The notes under the pieces: generated by a model
Database searches by the model: none
What the model saw: only the letters and a program-made list of their open reading frames with translations
What the model was told of the DNA's origin: nothing
Shown here: piece by piece, positions 34,301-42,793 of the stretch
Numbering within the stretch: position 1 is the stretch's first letter
How the letters are laid out: every line of letters begins with the position of its first letter
Assembly: GCA_031253985.1 (NCBI GenBank)
Contig: JAIRVH010000207.1
Location: 1-53,495, forward strand
DNA: 53,495 nt
Reading direction: 5' to 3'
Source of the DNA: Sphingobacterium sp.
GTDB lineage: Bacteria; Bacteroidota; Bacteroidia; Sphingobacteriales; Sphingobacteriaceae
Translations under genes and position numbers: made by a program

Positions 34301-36221
34301 CGATTTTTAAACTGTTTAGAATATCGATTAGTAACTCCAATTCACTCGATATGGCCGAATTCGCTTCTTCAATTGCTTTGGCGTCATATACCTTAACAAT
34401 TGCTAAAACGTTGTTTTTTTGCTGTTCAACTTTTTGCTCGTAGGGCAGAAGGGCTTCATCGCGCAATAAAAAAGCAATCGTTTTTTCAGCGAGCTCAGTA
34501 GTGATAGCCTGCAACTTTTCGAGCAGGTTGTCTATTCTGGCAATGTCAATATATTTGACATTTTTGAGATCAATGATTTCTCCTTGTAAACGGCGTGAAT
34601 CCGCAAGTTGATGGACAAGCTGGTCAAGTTTTTCGACAACTGTGCTATTAATGGAAAAAGTAAGCTCCTCCATTTTCTTGTCCGCATTGGCATTGAGCTC
34701 TGCCGCATATTTGCGTTGAGCCTGCACTTTAACAAATTCGTCAATAGCAGTATTGGCAACCTCCTTGATCTGCGTTAAGGGCTGACCAAGATTTGCCAGC
34801 GCATCATCCTTTATCCAAAAATAAGAGTCGAGCAGAACGGTTGATTTTTTTAGAATGTCTTCATATAAGCCCTCATAACTATCTTCTTTATTGATCAGTT
34901 GAATGACTTCTTGGGCTTCGGCCATGGCCTGCACGATCTGCTTATTGCCGACTTTATAGAGCGGATCATCCTTTTTCTGTTCATTTTCTTTGAGTATGGC
35001 CATGTACGGGGTTTCCCAAATCTGAACCTGATGATGCCTTGTCGCTTCGGCCTCTGTGCGGAAGTAAATTAAGCTACCGTCTTTAAAAAGCGTGAAACCA
35101 TTGCACACGATCGGGGTTTCAACATGCTGCTGAATGATATTATACGACAGTAAGATGTAGGTGTTCGTTTCCTCCTGACAAAAGATATATAGAAAATCTT
35201 CACCGTTTGGCGATGCTATTCGCCGAAGAAAGGTGACTTGATCAAACTGGACGTCAAAGATTTTATGCGTGCCGTTCTGTAAATAGTATCCATTGGAAAA
35301 AATTATACCTTGATTGTCGGGCAGCAAAATCGCTGATTCATTGAGCGATTTGAGATTGACAACCTCTTTGGTCCGTTGGTTGTAGACAAATGCGCGGAAA
35401 TCCTCTTGATAGGGCTTGATACGGACAGCAATCAGATTGCCGAGGTCTGCATAGTAATAATCTGCATCGTCCAATTGTTGGTCGGCATTTGAAACTTTTT
35501 CGGAGAAGATTCCTTTCCCCGTATCGGTATTGTTTTCAATTTTGAACGTAATATCGCCATTGATCGCTTCTATAAAGATTTTATCCTTAATGGATATGTG
35601 CGGGTGTTTTCCAAGGCGACGGTCTTCTAAAGTTGTTTTTGTCCAGTCAAATTCAAATTGGTTGGGCAATTTGACCTCATGGATGCTGCGGTCGTCCTGA
35701 TATTGGAGCTTCCCGTCTTTAATCAACCACTTGAATGCTTTCAGGTCAGCAGGATTTTTGCTGGTCTGAAAGATCATGTAAAGATAGTTTTCCGTACGTC
35801 GAAACTTGGAAAAGATCGAGTCGCGATAGTATTTATATAAATTTTGATAATCGCCAATGAAATTAGGATCATTGATCAGATCGAGTGATTGTGGGATAAA
35901 CTGATTGTTTTCGAATGTATATACACTGAAAACATCTTCGAGTTTAATTTCGGTACGTAACCCAAAATGGACGTTATAACCGAATATACATAGATTGTCG
36001 AGGGCTAAAATACCACGAGCAACACAGTTATTTTCTGTGGTGATCCGTTGATTGGCCTTGAGTATAAAACTTGTCGCATTAAATACTTCCTTGCGGGCAT
36101 TATTTAGCTGCTGGAGTTTGGCGGAAAGCTCTTCTTTTTGTGTAAATAGTCGCTTTCGAATAATCTCGTATGAACCTTGGTCAAGGGAGTCGTTTTGATT
36201 TATTACGTTTTCTTCTGGCAT
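31377..36221 (-). CDS. Giant coiled-coil AAA+ ATPase ('DNA repair ATPase' family)
   Basis: This 1614-residue protein has an N-terminal beta-rich, propeller-like region (about 60-430), a long coiled-coil middle (about 430-860), an alpha-helical region, and one AAA+ module near the C-terminus. Its Walker A is PPGYGKTTLMEYLAKTMG (around 1260) and Walker B is VMLYLDDIQHL (around 1327). Similar proteins are annotated as DNA repair ATPases in other genomes, a name with little experimental support that I know of. It is the last gene of a PspA/flotillin cluster, so a role in membrane-stress remodelling by ATP hydrolysis seems more likely. The ATG at 36221 lies 22 bases after the serine hydrolase. Confidence 0.8.
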   Translation of the reverse strand: MPEENVINQNDSLDQGSYEIIRKRLFTQKEELSAKLQQLNNARKEVFNATSFILKANQRITTENNCVARGILALDNLCIFGYNVHFGLRTEIKLEDVFSVYTFENNQFIPQSLDLINDPNFIGDYQNLYKYYRDSIFSKFRRTENYLYMIFQTSKNPADLKAFKWLIKDGKLQYQDDRSIHEVKLPNQFEFDWTKTTLEDRRLGKHPHISIKDKIFIEAINGDITFKIENNTDTGKGIFSEKVSNADQQLDDADYYYADLGNLIAVRIKPYQEDFRAFVYNQRTKEVVNLKSLNESAILLPDNQGIIFSNGYYLQNGTHKIFDVQFDQVTFLRRIASPNGEDFLYIFCQEETNTYILLSYNIIQQHVETPIVCNGFTLFKDGSLIYFRTEAEATRHHQVQIWETPYMAILKENEQKKDDPLYKVGNKQIVQAMAEAQEVIQLINKEDSYEGLYEDILKKSTVLLDSYFWIKDDALANLGQPLTQIKEVANTAIDEFVKVQAQRKYAAELNANADKKMEELTFSINSTVVEKLDQLVHQLADSRRLQGEIIDLKNVKYIDIARIDNLLEKLQAITTELAEKTIAFLLRDEALLPYEQKVEQQKNNVLAIVKVYDAKAIEEANSAISSELELLIDILNSLKIDDSTQTTKIIEKISVIFSSLNEVRAQLTRKLNSLKSTEAIAEFSAQLTLLEQSVTNYLELSTTTEKVDEYYTKVIVQLEELESKFSEFEDFALKIADKRDEVIKAFNSRREQIVEQINKRTSSLEQIGLRVLKNIENKSKTFAAREEILSFFASDLMIDKIRQLVKELKTLNDVSKAENLENLLKKAQEDALRILRDKNDLFVDGENIIALGKHKFAVNNQSLSLTLVRKNDELYFHLTGTSFYQKVAGTQIENFKDIWDQELISENKEVYRAEYLAYKTFIASKEQQNFDANLFINQTVEQSYSEGYVKGVHNFDALSIYETLKQLDTKLDLLRYNAHLRAMAQLFWHSLPKEQQEKQQALILSTHAVLKAFPNSIRYQSVLDELAKLFAHWDIHLDLSAINAQKIAAYLFHTFTSYSKFVISEQSDELKKAFIRTLENKKSYKLFEADIQHAQFSLVDRFYLTLNWLNSFIDENSDYDAFRKYSEETAVTLLYPKDEYQLIIAKDTALIQGLKGNHAILNNGEEQIQYHEFLHRLTTFSELNVPRFQDFSSLKEQLGKAYAKELKIGDFEPKVLTSFVRNKLINEVYFPLIGNNLAKQLGAAGDNKRTARMGMLLLISPPGYGKTTLMEYLAKTMGLHFVKINGPTIGHSITSIDPIEAKTSGEREELKKINLAFEMADNVMLYLDDIQHLNPEFLQKFISLADGQRKIDGIFEGESKTYDLRGKRFCIVMAGNPYTESGSKFQIPDMLANRADVYNLGDVIGDTESLFNLSLIENAAIENSYLEKIASKSFNDFYALVNYAQSVMDQLPVLEGNYLKQDVDDFVAVLRHVLKIRNVVIKVNQHYIQSAAMQDNYRTEPPFKMQGSYRNMSKLVAQVVPMMNEQEIDQIILAHYESESQTLTADTESNLLKLKELAGLINPVEQERWEQIKEIFQKNNKHGGLAKDDKVFAQLLDFNENLEGIIQAIRAYKN

Positions 36222-36243
36222 AAGTTTCAGCTTGTTCTTTCGC

Positions 36244-37677
36244 TTATTTCACTTTATTGAATGTTAACTCTTGACCATTTTGATATAAGGTCAATGTTGA
36301 TACCTCATCATTTTCTTTGCTGAATTTCAGCATGGCCTGTATAGCAGTATAAAATAACTCCAGATTATTCTTGGGATAGACTTCAATGGCGGCTTGTCCC
36401 GATAATTGGGCAAATAGATTACCACTATCATCTGCTGTAATTTTAAACTTCAAATCAGGCTGTTTCGTATACTCATATGTTCCCAATAACTGTTTTATCT
36501 GGGACTCAACGAGCGTGATAGCACCTGTAAGTTTCTCTCTTTCAATTAAAGGAAGAGTCTCATTTTTTTCTAGGATTGCTGCTACAGCCATAGTCAAAGG
36601 AAAAACTCCTATGGTATTTGATTTATTTATCAAAGCCACAAAATACCATTGATTTTCTGGATTTCGGACGAAGATAGTTTGATAACCAGGGTAACCTCCT
36701 GTATGAAAATGCATTTTATTCTTATTATTGGTACTATCCATAAATTCCCAGCCTAAACCTTGGTATATATGATGCCGGCTAATCAGTTTTCCATTAGTAA
36801 GCGTGTCGCTCGAAATTGCTTTTATAAAATTTTCCCGTTTTAATAGCGTGTGGTTCTGAAGAGCTTGGTTCCACTTTAGTATGTCTTCCGTTGTACTGCT
36901 TATCCCATATGGCCCATTGATGCCATCAAAATAGGTCGTATATTTATAAGTATCAAAATCATCTATGTTTATAAATTTCTTATTGTCAATATTATAGATC
37001 ATTCCCTTTGCATAGTTTTTTAAATCCGCTTGTGGAGAACGTGCAGAGAATACTGAGGTATGTGGCATTCCAGCTGGCTTGAATATGCGCTGCTGCATAT
37101 ACACAGCGAATGGTTGGCCAGAAACTCTTTCTACAATCATTGCCAAGAGCAGGTAATTGGTGTTTGAATAAGAACATTGTTCACCTGGTTTGAATGAAAT
37201 AGAATCTGAATGTTTTTCTAGTATTTTAAGAATATCACTATTGTTATTTATTTTCTTCGTATCAATCCATTTTTCGGGAAAACTGAAGAAATCTGGTATC
37301 CCCGAGGTGTGACGTAATAGATGCTTAACACGAACATTTTTGAATTTTAGATGTGGAAAATATTTGATAATATCGTCCTCATAAGATAGCTTACCTTGTT
37401 CTTCTAATTGCATAATGGCCATTGCCGTAAATTGTTTGCTGACAGAAGCCAACTCAAATCGGCTATTGTTCGTTATCCTTTTTGTTTTGGAGGCATCCTG
37501 AAAACCTAAATATTTTTCAAAAACAACTTTACCACTGTCGGCCACTAAGAATGCTCCACTGAGTTCACCGTCTTGATTGAGCGATTGGAACAATGAATCT
37601 AATCTTTGCTGAACGGTCTGTGCTGTTGCAAGTAATGTATTTAAGAATATAAAAACAGAGAATAGGATAAAACGCAT
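36244..37677 (-). CDS. Serine hydrolase, class C beta-lactamase family
   Basis: This 477-residue secreted protein has a signal peptide ending at LLATAQ. It shows all three catalytic motifs of the class C beta-lactamase/DD-peptidase fold: SVSK (SxxK, around residue 80), YSNTNY (YxN, around 168) and HTGGYPG (replacing KTG, around 328). A C-terminal domain of about 100 residues follows. Most such stand-alone proteins are esterases or D-amino-acid peptidases rather than antibiotic-degrading enzymes. It lies between the flotillin and ATPase genes, 84 and 22 bases away, so it may be an insertion into, or a member of, the stress cluster. Confidence 0.87.
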   Translation of the reverse strand: MRFILFSVFIFLNTLLATAQTVQQRLDSLFQSLNQDGELSGAFLVADSGKVVFEKYLGFQDASKTKRITNNSRFELASVSKQFTAMAIMQLEEQGKLSYEDDIIKYFPHLKFKNVRVKHLLRHTSGIPDFFSFPEKWIDTKKINNNSDILKILEKHSDSISFKPGEQCSYSNTNYLLLAMIVERVSGQPFAVYMQQRIFKPAGMPHTSVFSARSPQADLKNYAKGMIYNIDNKKFINIDDFDTYKYTTYFDGINGPYGISSTTEDILKWNQALQNHTLLKRENFIKAISSDTLTNGKLISRHHIYQGLGWEFMDSTNNKNKMHFHTGGYPGYQTIFVRNPENQWYFVALINKSNTIGVFPLTMAVAAILEKNETLPLIEREKLTGAITLVESQIKQLLGTYEYTKQPDLKFKITADDSGNLFAQLSGQAAIEVYPKNNLELFYTAIQAMLKFSKENDEVSTLTLYQNGQELTFNKVK

Positions 37678-37761
37678 CTTACGTCTGGTCTAAATTTTTC
37701 AGAAAATATCTTGAGCCTGTCGCGATTAAATTCTTTGCTAGGCTCAAGATGATGGAAATAT

Positions 37762-39876
37762 TTACAGTTTTTTATTAGATATCCCTAAATTCTTCGCCAA
37801 TCCGAACAAAGAATTGATAAAGCTAGTATCTTCACCATTTTCGGCGTCTGTAGCCGCTTGTTGAAGTTTAATCAGTGCTGCTGAAACGGTGAGGTTCTTG
37901 ATGTCATTTGTAGAAATCCCATATTTATCGGCTAATCCACGGACCTTCTCTGCGAGGTCTCCTTGTCCATCTGGGCCTATAAGTGAATTCTTAATATCTG
38001 TGGCATGTTTGGAGTTGTCAATCAAGTGATCAAAACCTTTGGAATTGGAAACTTGGCGTACAATATTCTCAAAGAACATGGTTTCTCCACCAACAATATC
38101 GATTTTTGCCGTTTTAAGTGCTTCTGACAACACGCCAGCTTGTGCTTGCGCAATGTCTTTTTGGATATTGATGTGTGCGAGTTCAATATCACGTTCTTTT
38201 TGCAATTGCAATTTGAATTCTTCGTGATCTCTGCCCACACCATCTAATTTCTTCATCGCTTCAGCTTTCTCTTCGATACCTTTGGCTTCAGCAAGCGCTT
38301 TCTCACGCACCACTTCCGCCTGTGCTAAGCCTTCTTTACGCATCGCTTCCGCTTTCTTCTCAATTACGTTAGCTTCAACAGTACCTTGTTTTTCTTCAGC
38401 TTCAGCTTTGGCAACCATAACTTCGGCTTCGGACAAGCCAAGCGCTGCTTCTTCTTTGGCTTGTGCCTCGGCGATAATCTTACGACTTTCTGCCTCTTTG
38501 AGTGACGCTTCTTTTTTCGCTTCCGCATCGATCAATAATTCCTGAGCACGTTTTTCGGCAATTTTACGAGCAGCCTCAGCATCGATGACTTTTTTCTCTG
38601 CTTCCTGTTCCGCGGCGATTTTTGCTGCTTCGGCAGCTTTAACAGTAGAAATTAATTTTTCTTCGGCTTCTTGCGATGCAGCAATAACACCCGCCTGTTT
38701 CTTCCGCTCCACTTCACGGAATACTTCGATGTCTCGGACGCCTTGTTGTTCTTCAATAACGCCTTTCTCCAATTGTACACGCTCTTTGATAACCCCCTGA
38801 ATACTTTTCTTCTCGGTCTCGATTGAACGTTCTTTGTCGATTTGGGCCAAGGTAACAATGCGCTCGCGTTCTGTCTGTTCTAAGGCGCGATCTTTCTCTA
38901 CACGTTCTGCTTCCACAGCATCTGTGCGTTGTTTATTTTTCTCCGCAATGATAATCTGACGTAGTTTATTCTCTTCCTGAACCGCTAATTGTTCTTCGGT
39001 AGCAATCCGGACGCTTTCATATTTCAGGCGTTCCTCTTCGCGGACCTTTGCAATTTCAGCTTCTTCACGTGCTTTGATGTTGTCAATCTCGCGTTTTTGC
39101 TTTTCCTCTTTTTCGGCAAGCTGACGGTCTAATTCTAGAATCGCTTCCCTTGCTTCTACGTTTTGTTTTTTGATTAATTTTTCTTCGTCACGACGGATGA
39201 AGTTAGCATTGATATTTTGTTTGGCTGTTAACTCCGTGATTTTTTTGATGCCCTCACTGTCTAAGATATTATTGGGATTAAGGTGCTCGATATCGGTCTG
39301 TTCAAGGTAATCGATTGCACAATCGTCCAATATATAGCCATTTAGATCTGTTCCGATAATGTCTAGAATTTCATCACGGAATTCGCGACGGGCTTCATAT
39401 AATTCGATAAAATCAAATTTCTTTCCGACTGTTTTTAGGGCCTCTGAGAATTTAGATTCAAAAATACTTTTTAACGTCTCGGGTTCACTTGCACGGTCAC
39501 AGCCCAGATTTTGGGCAACATTGATCACATCATCCACGCTTTTGTTGACACGGACGAAGAACGCAACTTTGATGTCTGCACGAATATTGTCTTTACAGAT
39601 CAAACCTTCACCTTGCATACGGGCGATTTCAATCTTTTTGATGGAGATGTCCATGATCTCCATTTTGTGAAATACAGGTACAACATACATTCCTTTGTTG
39701 AATGCTACTTTTGTACCACCAACACCGGTGCGGACGATCGCTTTTCCTTGCGGAATTTTCTTATAGAATGCACTCAATACAACAAAGAATGCAAAAATTA
39801 AAAAGACAGCTAACCCGACAATTAGTAGTATAATTCCGTTTAAGCCACTTAAAAATAAAAGAGGTTGATATAGCAT
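37762..39876 (-). CDS. Flotillin family protein (YqiK-like)
   Basis: This 704-residue protein has an N-terminal membrane helix (IILLIVGLAVFLIFAFFVVL, about 14-34), then an SPFH/PHB domain (about 40-200, with GMYVVPVFHKMEIMDISIK), then a very long Glu/Ala/Lys-rich coiled coil (about 220-560) and a short C-terminal domain. This is the layout of flotillins, which scaffold membrane microdomains. The partner gene 39961-40686 encodes a YqiJ-like protein, matching the E. coli yqiJ-yqiK pair. It belongs to the PspA-type stress cluster and is separated from the YqiJ-like gene by 84 bases. Confidence 0.92.
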   Translation of the reverse strand: MLYQPLLFLSGLNGIILLIVGLAVFLIFAFFVVLSAFYKKIPQGKAIVRTGVGGTKVAFNKGMYVVPVFHKMEIMDISIKKIEIARMQGEGLICKDNIRADIKVAFFVRVNKSVDDVINVAQNLGCDRASEPETLKSIFESKFSEALKTVGKKFDFIELYEARREFRDEILDIIGTDLNGYILDDCAIDYLEQTDIEHLNPNNILDSEGIKKITELTAKQNINANFIRRDEEKLIKKQNVEAREAILELDRQLAEKEEKQKREIDNIKAREEAEIAKVREEERLKYESVRIATEEQLAVQEENKLRQIIIAEKNKQRTDAVEAERVEKDRALEQTERERIVTLAQIDKERSIETEKKSIQGVIKERVQLEKGVIEEQQGVRDIEVFREVERKKQAGVIAASQEAEEKLISTVKAAEAAKIAAEQEAEKKVIDAEAARKIAEKRAQELLIDAEAKKEASLKEAESRKIIAEAQAKEEAALGLSEAEVMVAKAEAEEKQGTVEANVIEKKAEAMRKEGLAQAEVVREKALAEAKGIEEKAEAMKKLDGVGRDHEEFKLQLQKERDIELAHINIQKDIAQAQAGVLSEALKTAKIDIVGGETMFFENIVRQVSNSKGFDHLIDNSKHATDIKNSLIGPDGQGDLAEKVRGLADKYGISTNDIKNLTVSAALIKLQQAATDAENGEDTSFINSLFGLAKNLGISNKKL

Positions 39877-39960
39877 ATGATTTGTATTTATTTAGATTTT
39901 AATATTGGATCTTGAGGTTTTTCTTTACTCTTGATTCGCAAGATTTTTATTTTTGAATTC

Positions 39961-40686
39961 TCAAATATTGTCCATCGTGATTTCTTTGGTCACATAGTAA
40001 TATTTTTTGTCTTTGGATTCGTCAACAATAATAACATCATCTCCATAGCTGATTTTTTCCCCATTGTGACTGACAACATTGAGGCGAATAGGATCCTGTT
40101 GAATGATAAATTCCGCAGAACCTATTTTTTTGCCTTCAATGCTAGCCCTCATCTTGCCCATACGGCCAAGAAAATCATGACTTTCTTCGCCGTTGTAGCC
40201 TATATTTTTGAACATTTTAGCTAGGGGTTTGGTCAGAAAATGCATTAAAATAAATGTGACAATGAAAACGGGGATTAGGATCAGTACAGACTTTATTCCC
40301 CATGAAGCAACGTCGATGAAGAGTGAAGAGACAATGGTAATTATCCAGCCTATAAATTTAAACAGCGTTACAATAAGCATGATGGGCACTTTGCCGACGT
40401 TGATGTAGTCCATTGCTTTTGCAAAGAAGCCCGGTTCTCCATGACCATCTGTATCCGCATGATGATGGTGTGCATGGTCAACCCCTTCGGTTGCGATATC
40501 ATGTGAGCCATCTACATCTGTGACATCAGGAGTGGGGTGGAGGTCTATATCCGCATCTGCATCAAATAGATGGACTCCGTCACCCATCAGAAACATAAAT
40601 AACCAATATACAACAGACATACCTGTCAAGACTGTCATGATTCCATTGGATAATGGATTAAATAAGATATTGATTAGTTCTGTCAT
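39961..40686 (-). CDS. YqiJ-like membrane protein with OB-fold domain and His/Asp-rich loop
   Basis: This 241-residue protein has an N-terminal helix (SNGIMTVLTGMSVVYWLFMF), an acidic, His-rich loop, two further helices (about 125-165) and a C-terminal OB-fold-like domain (about 180-241, with EESHDFLGRMGKMRASI). It corresponds to the NfeD/DUF1449-type partner of flotillins. The loop (about residues 35-85) is packed with Asp and His, including DHAHHHHADTDGHGE, and may bind metal. I use the ATG at 40686, ten bases after the DUF4177 stop, rather than an upstream start inside that gene. Confidence 0.8.
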   Translation of the reverse strand: MTELINILFNPLSNGIMTVLTGMSVVYWLFMFLMGDGVHLFDADADIDLHPTPDVTDVDGSHDIATEGVDHAHHHHADTDGHGEPGFFAKAMDYINVGKVPIMLIVTLFKFIGWIITIVSSLFIDVASWGIKSVLILIPVFIVTFILMHFLTKPLAKMFKNIGYNGEESHDFLGRMGKMRASIEGKKIGSAEFIIQQDPIRLNVVSHNGEKISYGDDVIIVDESKDKKYYYVTKEITMDNI

Positions 40687-40696
40687 ATTGCTACTG

Positions 40697-40894
40697 TTAA
40701 ATTCTTTCTCTTTTGAATGTGTAATGGAAAGACCAGGAGTTGCCATTTACCTCAAGATCTTGCATAGCTATTAATTCCCAGCCTTGATTTCCAAGGTCAT
40801 TTAAGATTTCATCGATTTTTTCGGGATCCAGTTTAGTACCCCAGAAACCCTTTGGTTCGATTTTCAGTGTTTTATACTCAAATCTTTTCATCAA
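40697..40894 (-). CDS. DUF4177 domain-containing protein
   Basis: This 65-residue protein has the DUF4177 pattern: FEYKTLKIEPKGFWG, then NDLGNQGWELIAMQDL, and a basic end YTFKRERI. The function of DUF4177 is unknown. It overlaps the PspA-like gene by 17 bases and is followed after ten bases by the YqiJ-like gene, so it is part of the stress operon. The start could be the second Met. Confidence 0.8.
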   Translation of the reverse strand: MMKRFEYKTLKIEPKGFWGTKLDPEKIDEILNDLGNQGWELIAMQDLEVNGNSWSFHYTFKRERI

Positions 40895-41585
40895 TATTTA
40901 ATTTTCTTTTAAGTTCTTCCAATTCGTTGTTAACAGCGTCAGATCCGCCTATTGTCTCGTTAATTTCATCAACTTTACTCTTGTTGCCTAATGCGATCTC
41001 GCCATAGGCCTTGGCTAGAGCTTCGTCTTCTTCGACTTTCTCTTTCATACGCTCTAACATGGAAATCGTGCTATTGGAATCGATATTGGCAAGCTGTCTA
41101 TTGACCATTTTAGCAGCGTTGGATACTTTTACACGCGCTTTTAATGTGGATAGCTCACTTTCCCATTTTGATATATTGAATTTGAGAATGTCTACATTTT
41201 TGTGAAGCTCATCGGCCGAACTTTGGTGGATCACCGCTTGTTTCTCCAATTCTCCCGCTTCGATCAACAACTGTTTTTTCAATAACAGTGCTTCTTTTGC
41301 TAGACCTTCTGCCTTTTCTACTGTTAGCTCGCCCTTTTGTGCTTTTTGTAGTAATAGAACTGCTTTGTTTTCAAATTCATTGGCTTCTTCTTTTTTCTTT
41401 TCACCATTGTTTTGGGTACGTATCGCTAAGGCTTTCACTTTCGCATATGCTTCTAGCGACTGTTCTAGGTCATCTTTCATTTCACGGATACCTTGCTCCG
41501 TCATTTTGATAGGGTCTTCCATTTTGTCCACGACTGCGTGGATCTCTGCCTGACCGATTCTGAAAATTCTCTTAAAAATATTCAT
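40878..41585 (-). CDS. PspA/IM30 family protein (YjfJ-like)
   Basis: This 235-residue protein is almost wholly alpha-helical coiled coil, with the PspA opening NIFKRIFRIGQAEIHAVVDKMEDPIKMTEQG and the long-range heptads typical of ESCRT-III-like PspA/Vipp1 proteins. Such proteins bind stressed inner membrane and form rods or rings that reseal it. It begins four bases after the YjfI-like gene, matching the yjfI-yjfJ order of E. coli. With flotillin, YqiJ-like protein and AAA+ ATPase downstream it forms a membrane-protection module. Confidence 0.9.
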   Translation of the reverse strand: MNIFKRIFRIGQAEIHAVVDKMEDPIKMTEQGIREMKDDLEQSLEAYAKVKALAIRTQNNGEKKKEEANEFENKAVLLLQKAQKGELTVEKAEGLAKEALLLKKQLLIEAGELEKQAVIHQSSADELHKNVDILKFNISKWESELSTLKARVKVSNAAKMVNRQLANIDSNSTISMLERMKEKVEEDEALAKAYGEIALGNKSKVDEINETIGGSDAVNNELEELKRKLNIDEKI

Positions 41586-41589
41586 TATT

Positions 41590-41979
41590 CTATAATTTTG
41601 AAAAACTTATTAACTGATTATAATATTCACTCATCAAAAGGCTCAGCGAATTGATGGCGGCATCAAATTCATTCTGATCGAGATTATGTATTTGTAAGGT
41701 ATACCTAAATATGACTTTGGTACCATCTTCTGTTAATGCAAATCCGCCATGTATGATATCCCTGTTTTTTATTAATAGTGATTTAAACATATCCATGGTC
41801 TCGTTGCTGATCGTAAACAGATATTGCTCAAAAATTAGGATGGGCTGTGCAATGCCTACGATGAGGTTGCGAATTCCGTCATCTTCATTTTCGATGACAA
41901 AGATTCCTTCTTTTGTATCCTTATGGGTAATCTTATAACCGATATTGGCGATATAATTTTCAATTTTTGAGAAGTACAT
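41590..41979 (-). CDS. YjfI-like protein (DUF2170 family)
   Basis: This 129-residue soluble protein has the mixed alpha/beta pattern of the YjfI/DUF2170 group (GIFVIENEDDGIRNLIVGIAQ, then LFTISNETMDMFKSLLIKN). These genes stand directly in front of a PspA-like gene in many bacteria, as here (four-base gap). The function is unknown; a chaperone or regulator of PspA assembly is often assumed. I use the ATG at 41979; an upstream in-frame start would lie within the regulatory palindrome. It is first in the stress operon. Confidence 0.7.
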   Translation of the reverse strand: MYFSKIENYIANIGYKITHKDTKEGIFVIENEDDGIRNLIVGIAQPILIFEQYLFTISNETMDMFKSLLIKNRDIIHGGFALTEDGTKVIFRYTLQIHNLDQNEFDAAINSLSLLMSEYYNQLISFSKL

Positions 41980-41995
41980 AATCAAGTTTTTTATA

Positions 41996-42049
41996 TATTG
42001 CACATATTCTTTGCATAAAGATAGTAAAATGCAAAAATATTTTGCAATA
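41996..42049. promoter_or_regulatory. Candidate operator: 54-bp quasi-palindrome between stress operon and XRE gene
   Basis: TATTGCA (41996-42002) and TTGCAT (42011-42016) on the left mirror ATGCAA (42029-42034) and TGCAATA (42043-42049) on the right; 16 of 21 arm positions match around a 12-base centre. A TATCTTTA box on the minus strand (42023-42016) falls in the middle, near the expected -7 element of the stress operon. The XRE protein encoded at 42071 is the obvious candidate to bind it. Confidence 0.6.
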
Positions 42050-42070
42050 AAAATTCAATTTTTTTTAAGA

Positions 42071-42730
42071 ATGAGTAACGTAGGAAACAATATTAAGAAA
42101 TTAAGAAAAGTGAAAGGTATGAGCCAGCAGGCGTTTGGGGATGTTTTTAATCTTACTAGAGGTAATATTTCTTCTTACGAAGAAATGCGTGCGGAACCAA
42201 AAATTGAGATCGTTCTTAAAATTGCAAATTATTTTGGCATTCCTGTGCAACATCTCATTGAGAAAAATCTATCCGTCAATGAAATTCTTAATTTCAATGA
42301 TTACTTCCAGCCCAATAGCCCTGTCATTGGGCGTAAAAGGTTTGTGCAAATTCCTCTTTTGGAACGGGATGTTCTTTTTGAAGCGAGTTCCCATTTTGTA
42401 AAATTAGACGAACTCCCGGTAATTGAATTCCCTTTGCAAAGTAGAAACCGTTTTATTGCTATTGAATATTCTGATGCTATTCCTGTACCCAATGATTTTT
42501 TTGCTAACTCCCAATCCATTTTGTTTTTTGAAGAAGTTGACGTGCAGAGCTTACATACCCTGGACAATGCCTTTGGCCTGTGTTTTTCCGACCAAGAATT
42601 CTTCATTGGAAAGTACAGCTTACAGGACAAGGAGATCAGTTTGTTATTAAATGCCTGGAAAAAAGTTGATTTCACTTTAGGTGAGAAAGAATTTTTCTGG
42701 AAATTGTACGGTAAATTTGATCGAGTTTAA
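42071..42730 (+). CDS. XRE family regulator with degenerate S24-like C-terminal domain
   Basis: This 219-residue protein has an N-terminal helix-turn-helix (NIKKLRKVKGMSQQAFGDVF ... NISSYE, residues 6-60) and a beta-rich C-terminal half that follows the S24/LexA-fold pattern of Bacteroidota XRE-S24 repressors. In place of the GDSM nucleophile it has YSDAIP, so it should not self-cleave. It diverges from the stress operon and faces the quasi-palindrome, so it probably controls that operon and itself. Start at 42071: a longer frame begins with TTG inside the palindrome. Confidence 0.82.
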   Translation: MSNVGNNIKKLRKVKGMSQQAFGDVFNLTRGNISSYEEMRAEPKIEIVLKIANYFGIPVQHLIEKNLSVNEILNFNDYFQPNSPVIGRKRFVQIPLLERDVLFEASSHFVKLDELPVIEFPLQSRNRFIAIEYSDAIPVPNDFFANSQSILFFEEVDVQSLHTLDNAFGLCFSDQEFFIGKYSLQDKEISLLLNAWKKVDFTLGEKEFFWKLYGKFDRV

Positions 42731-42793
42731 TCGGGGGCAGTAAGCAAAATCGGTCCGAATAAATCTCTAGCGCACACTCATAAATCATTATTG

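Noticed and set aside
38282..38800. Plus-strand frames rich in Ala and Ser
   Set aside because: They are reverse-strand shadows of the Ala/Glu/Lys-rich flotillin coiled coil.
38281..39121. Possible DNA tandem repeat in the flotillin gene
   Set aside because: The repetition is at the level of Ala/Glu/Lys heptads in the protein; I saw no exact DNA repeat units.
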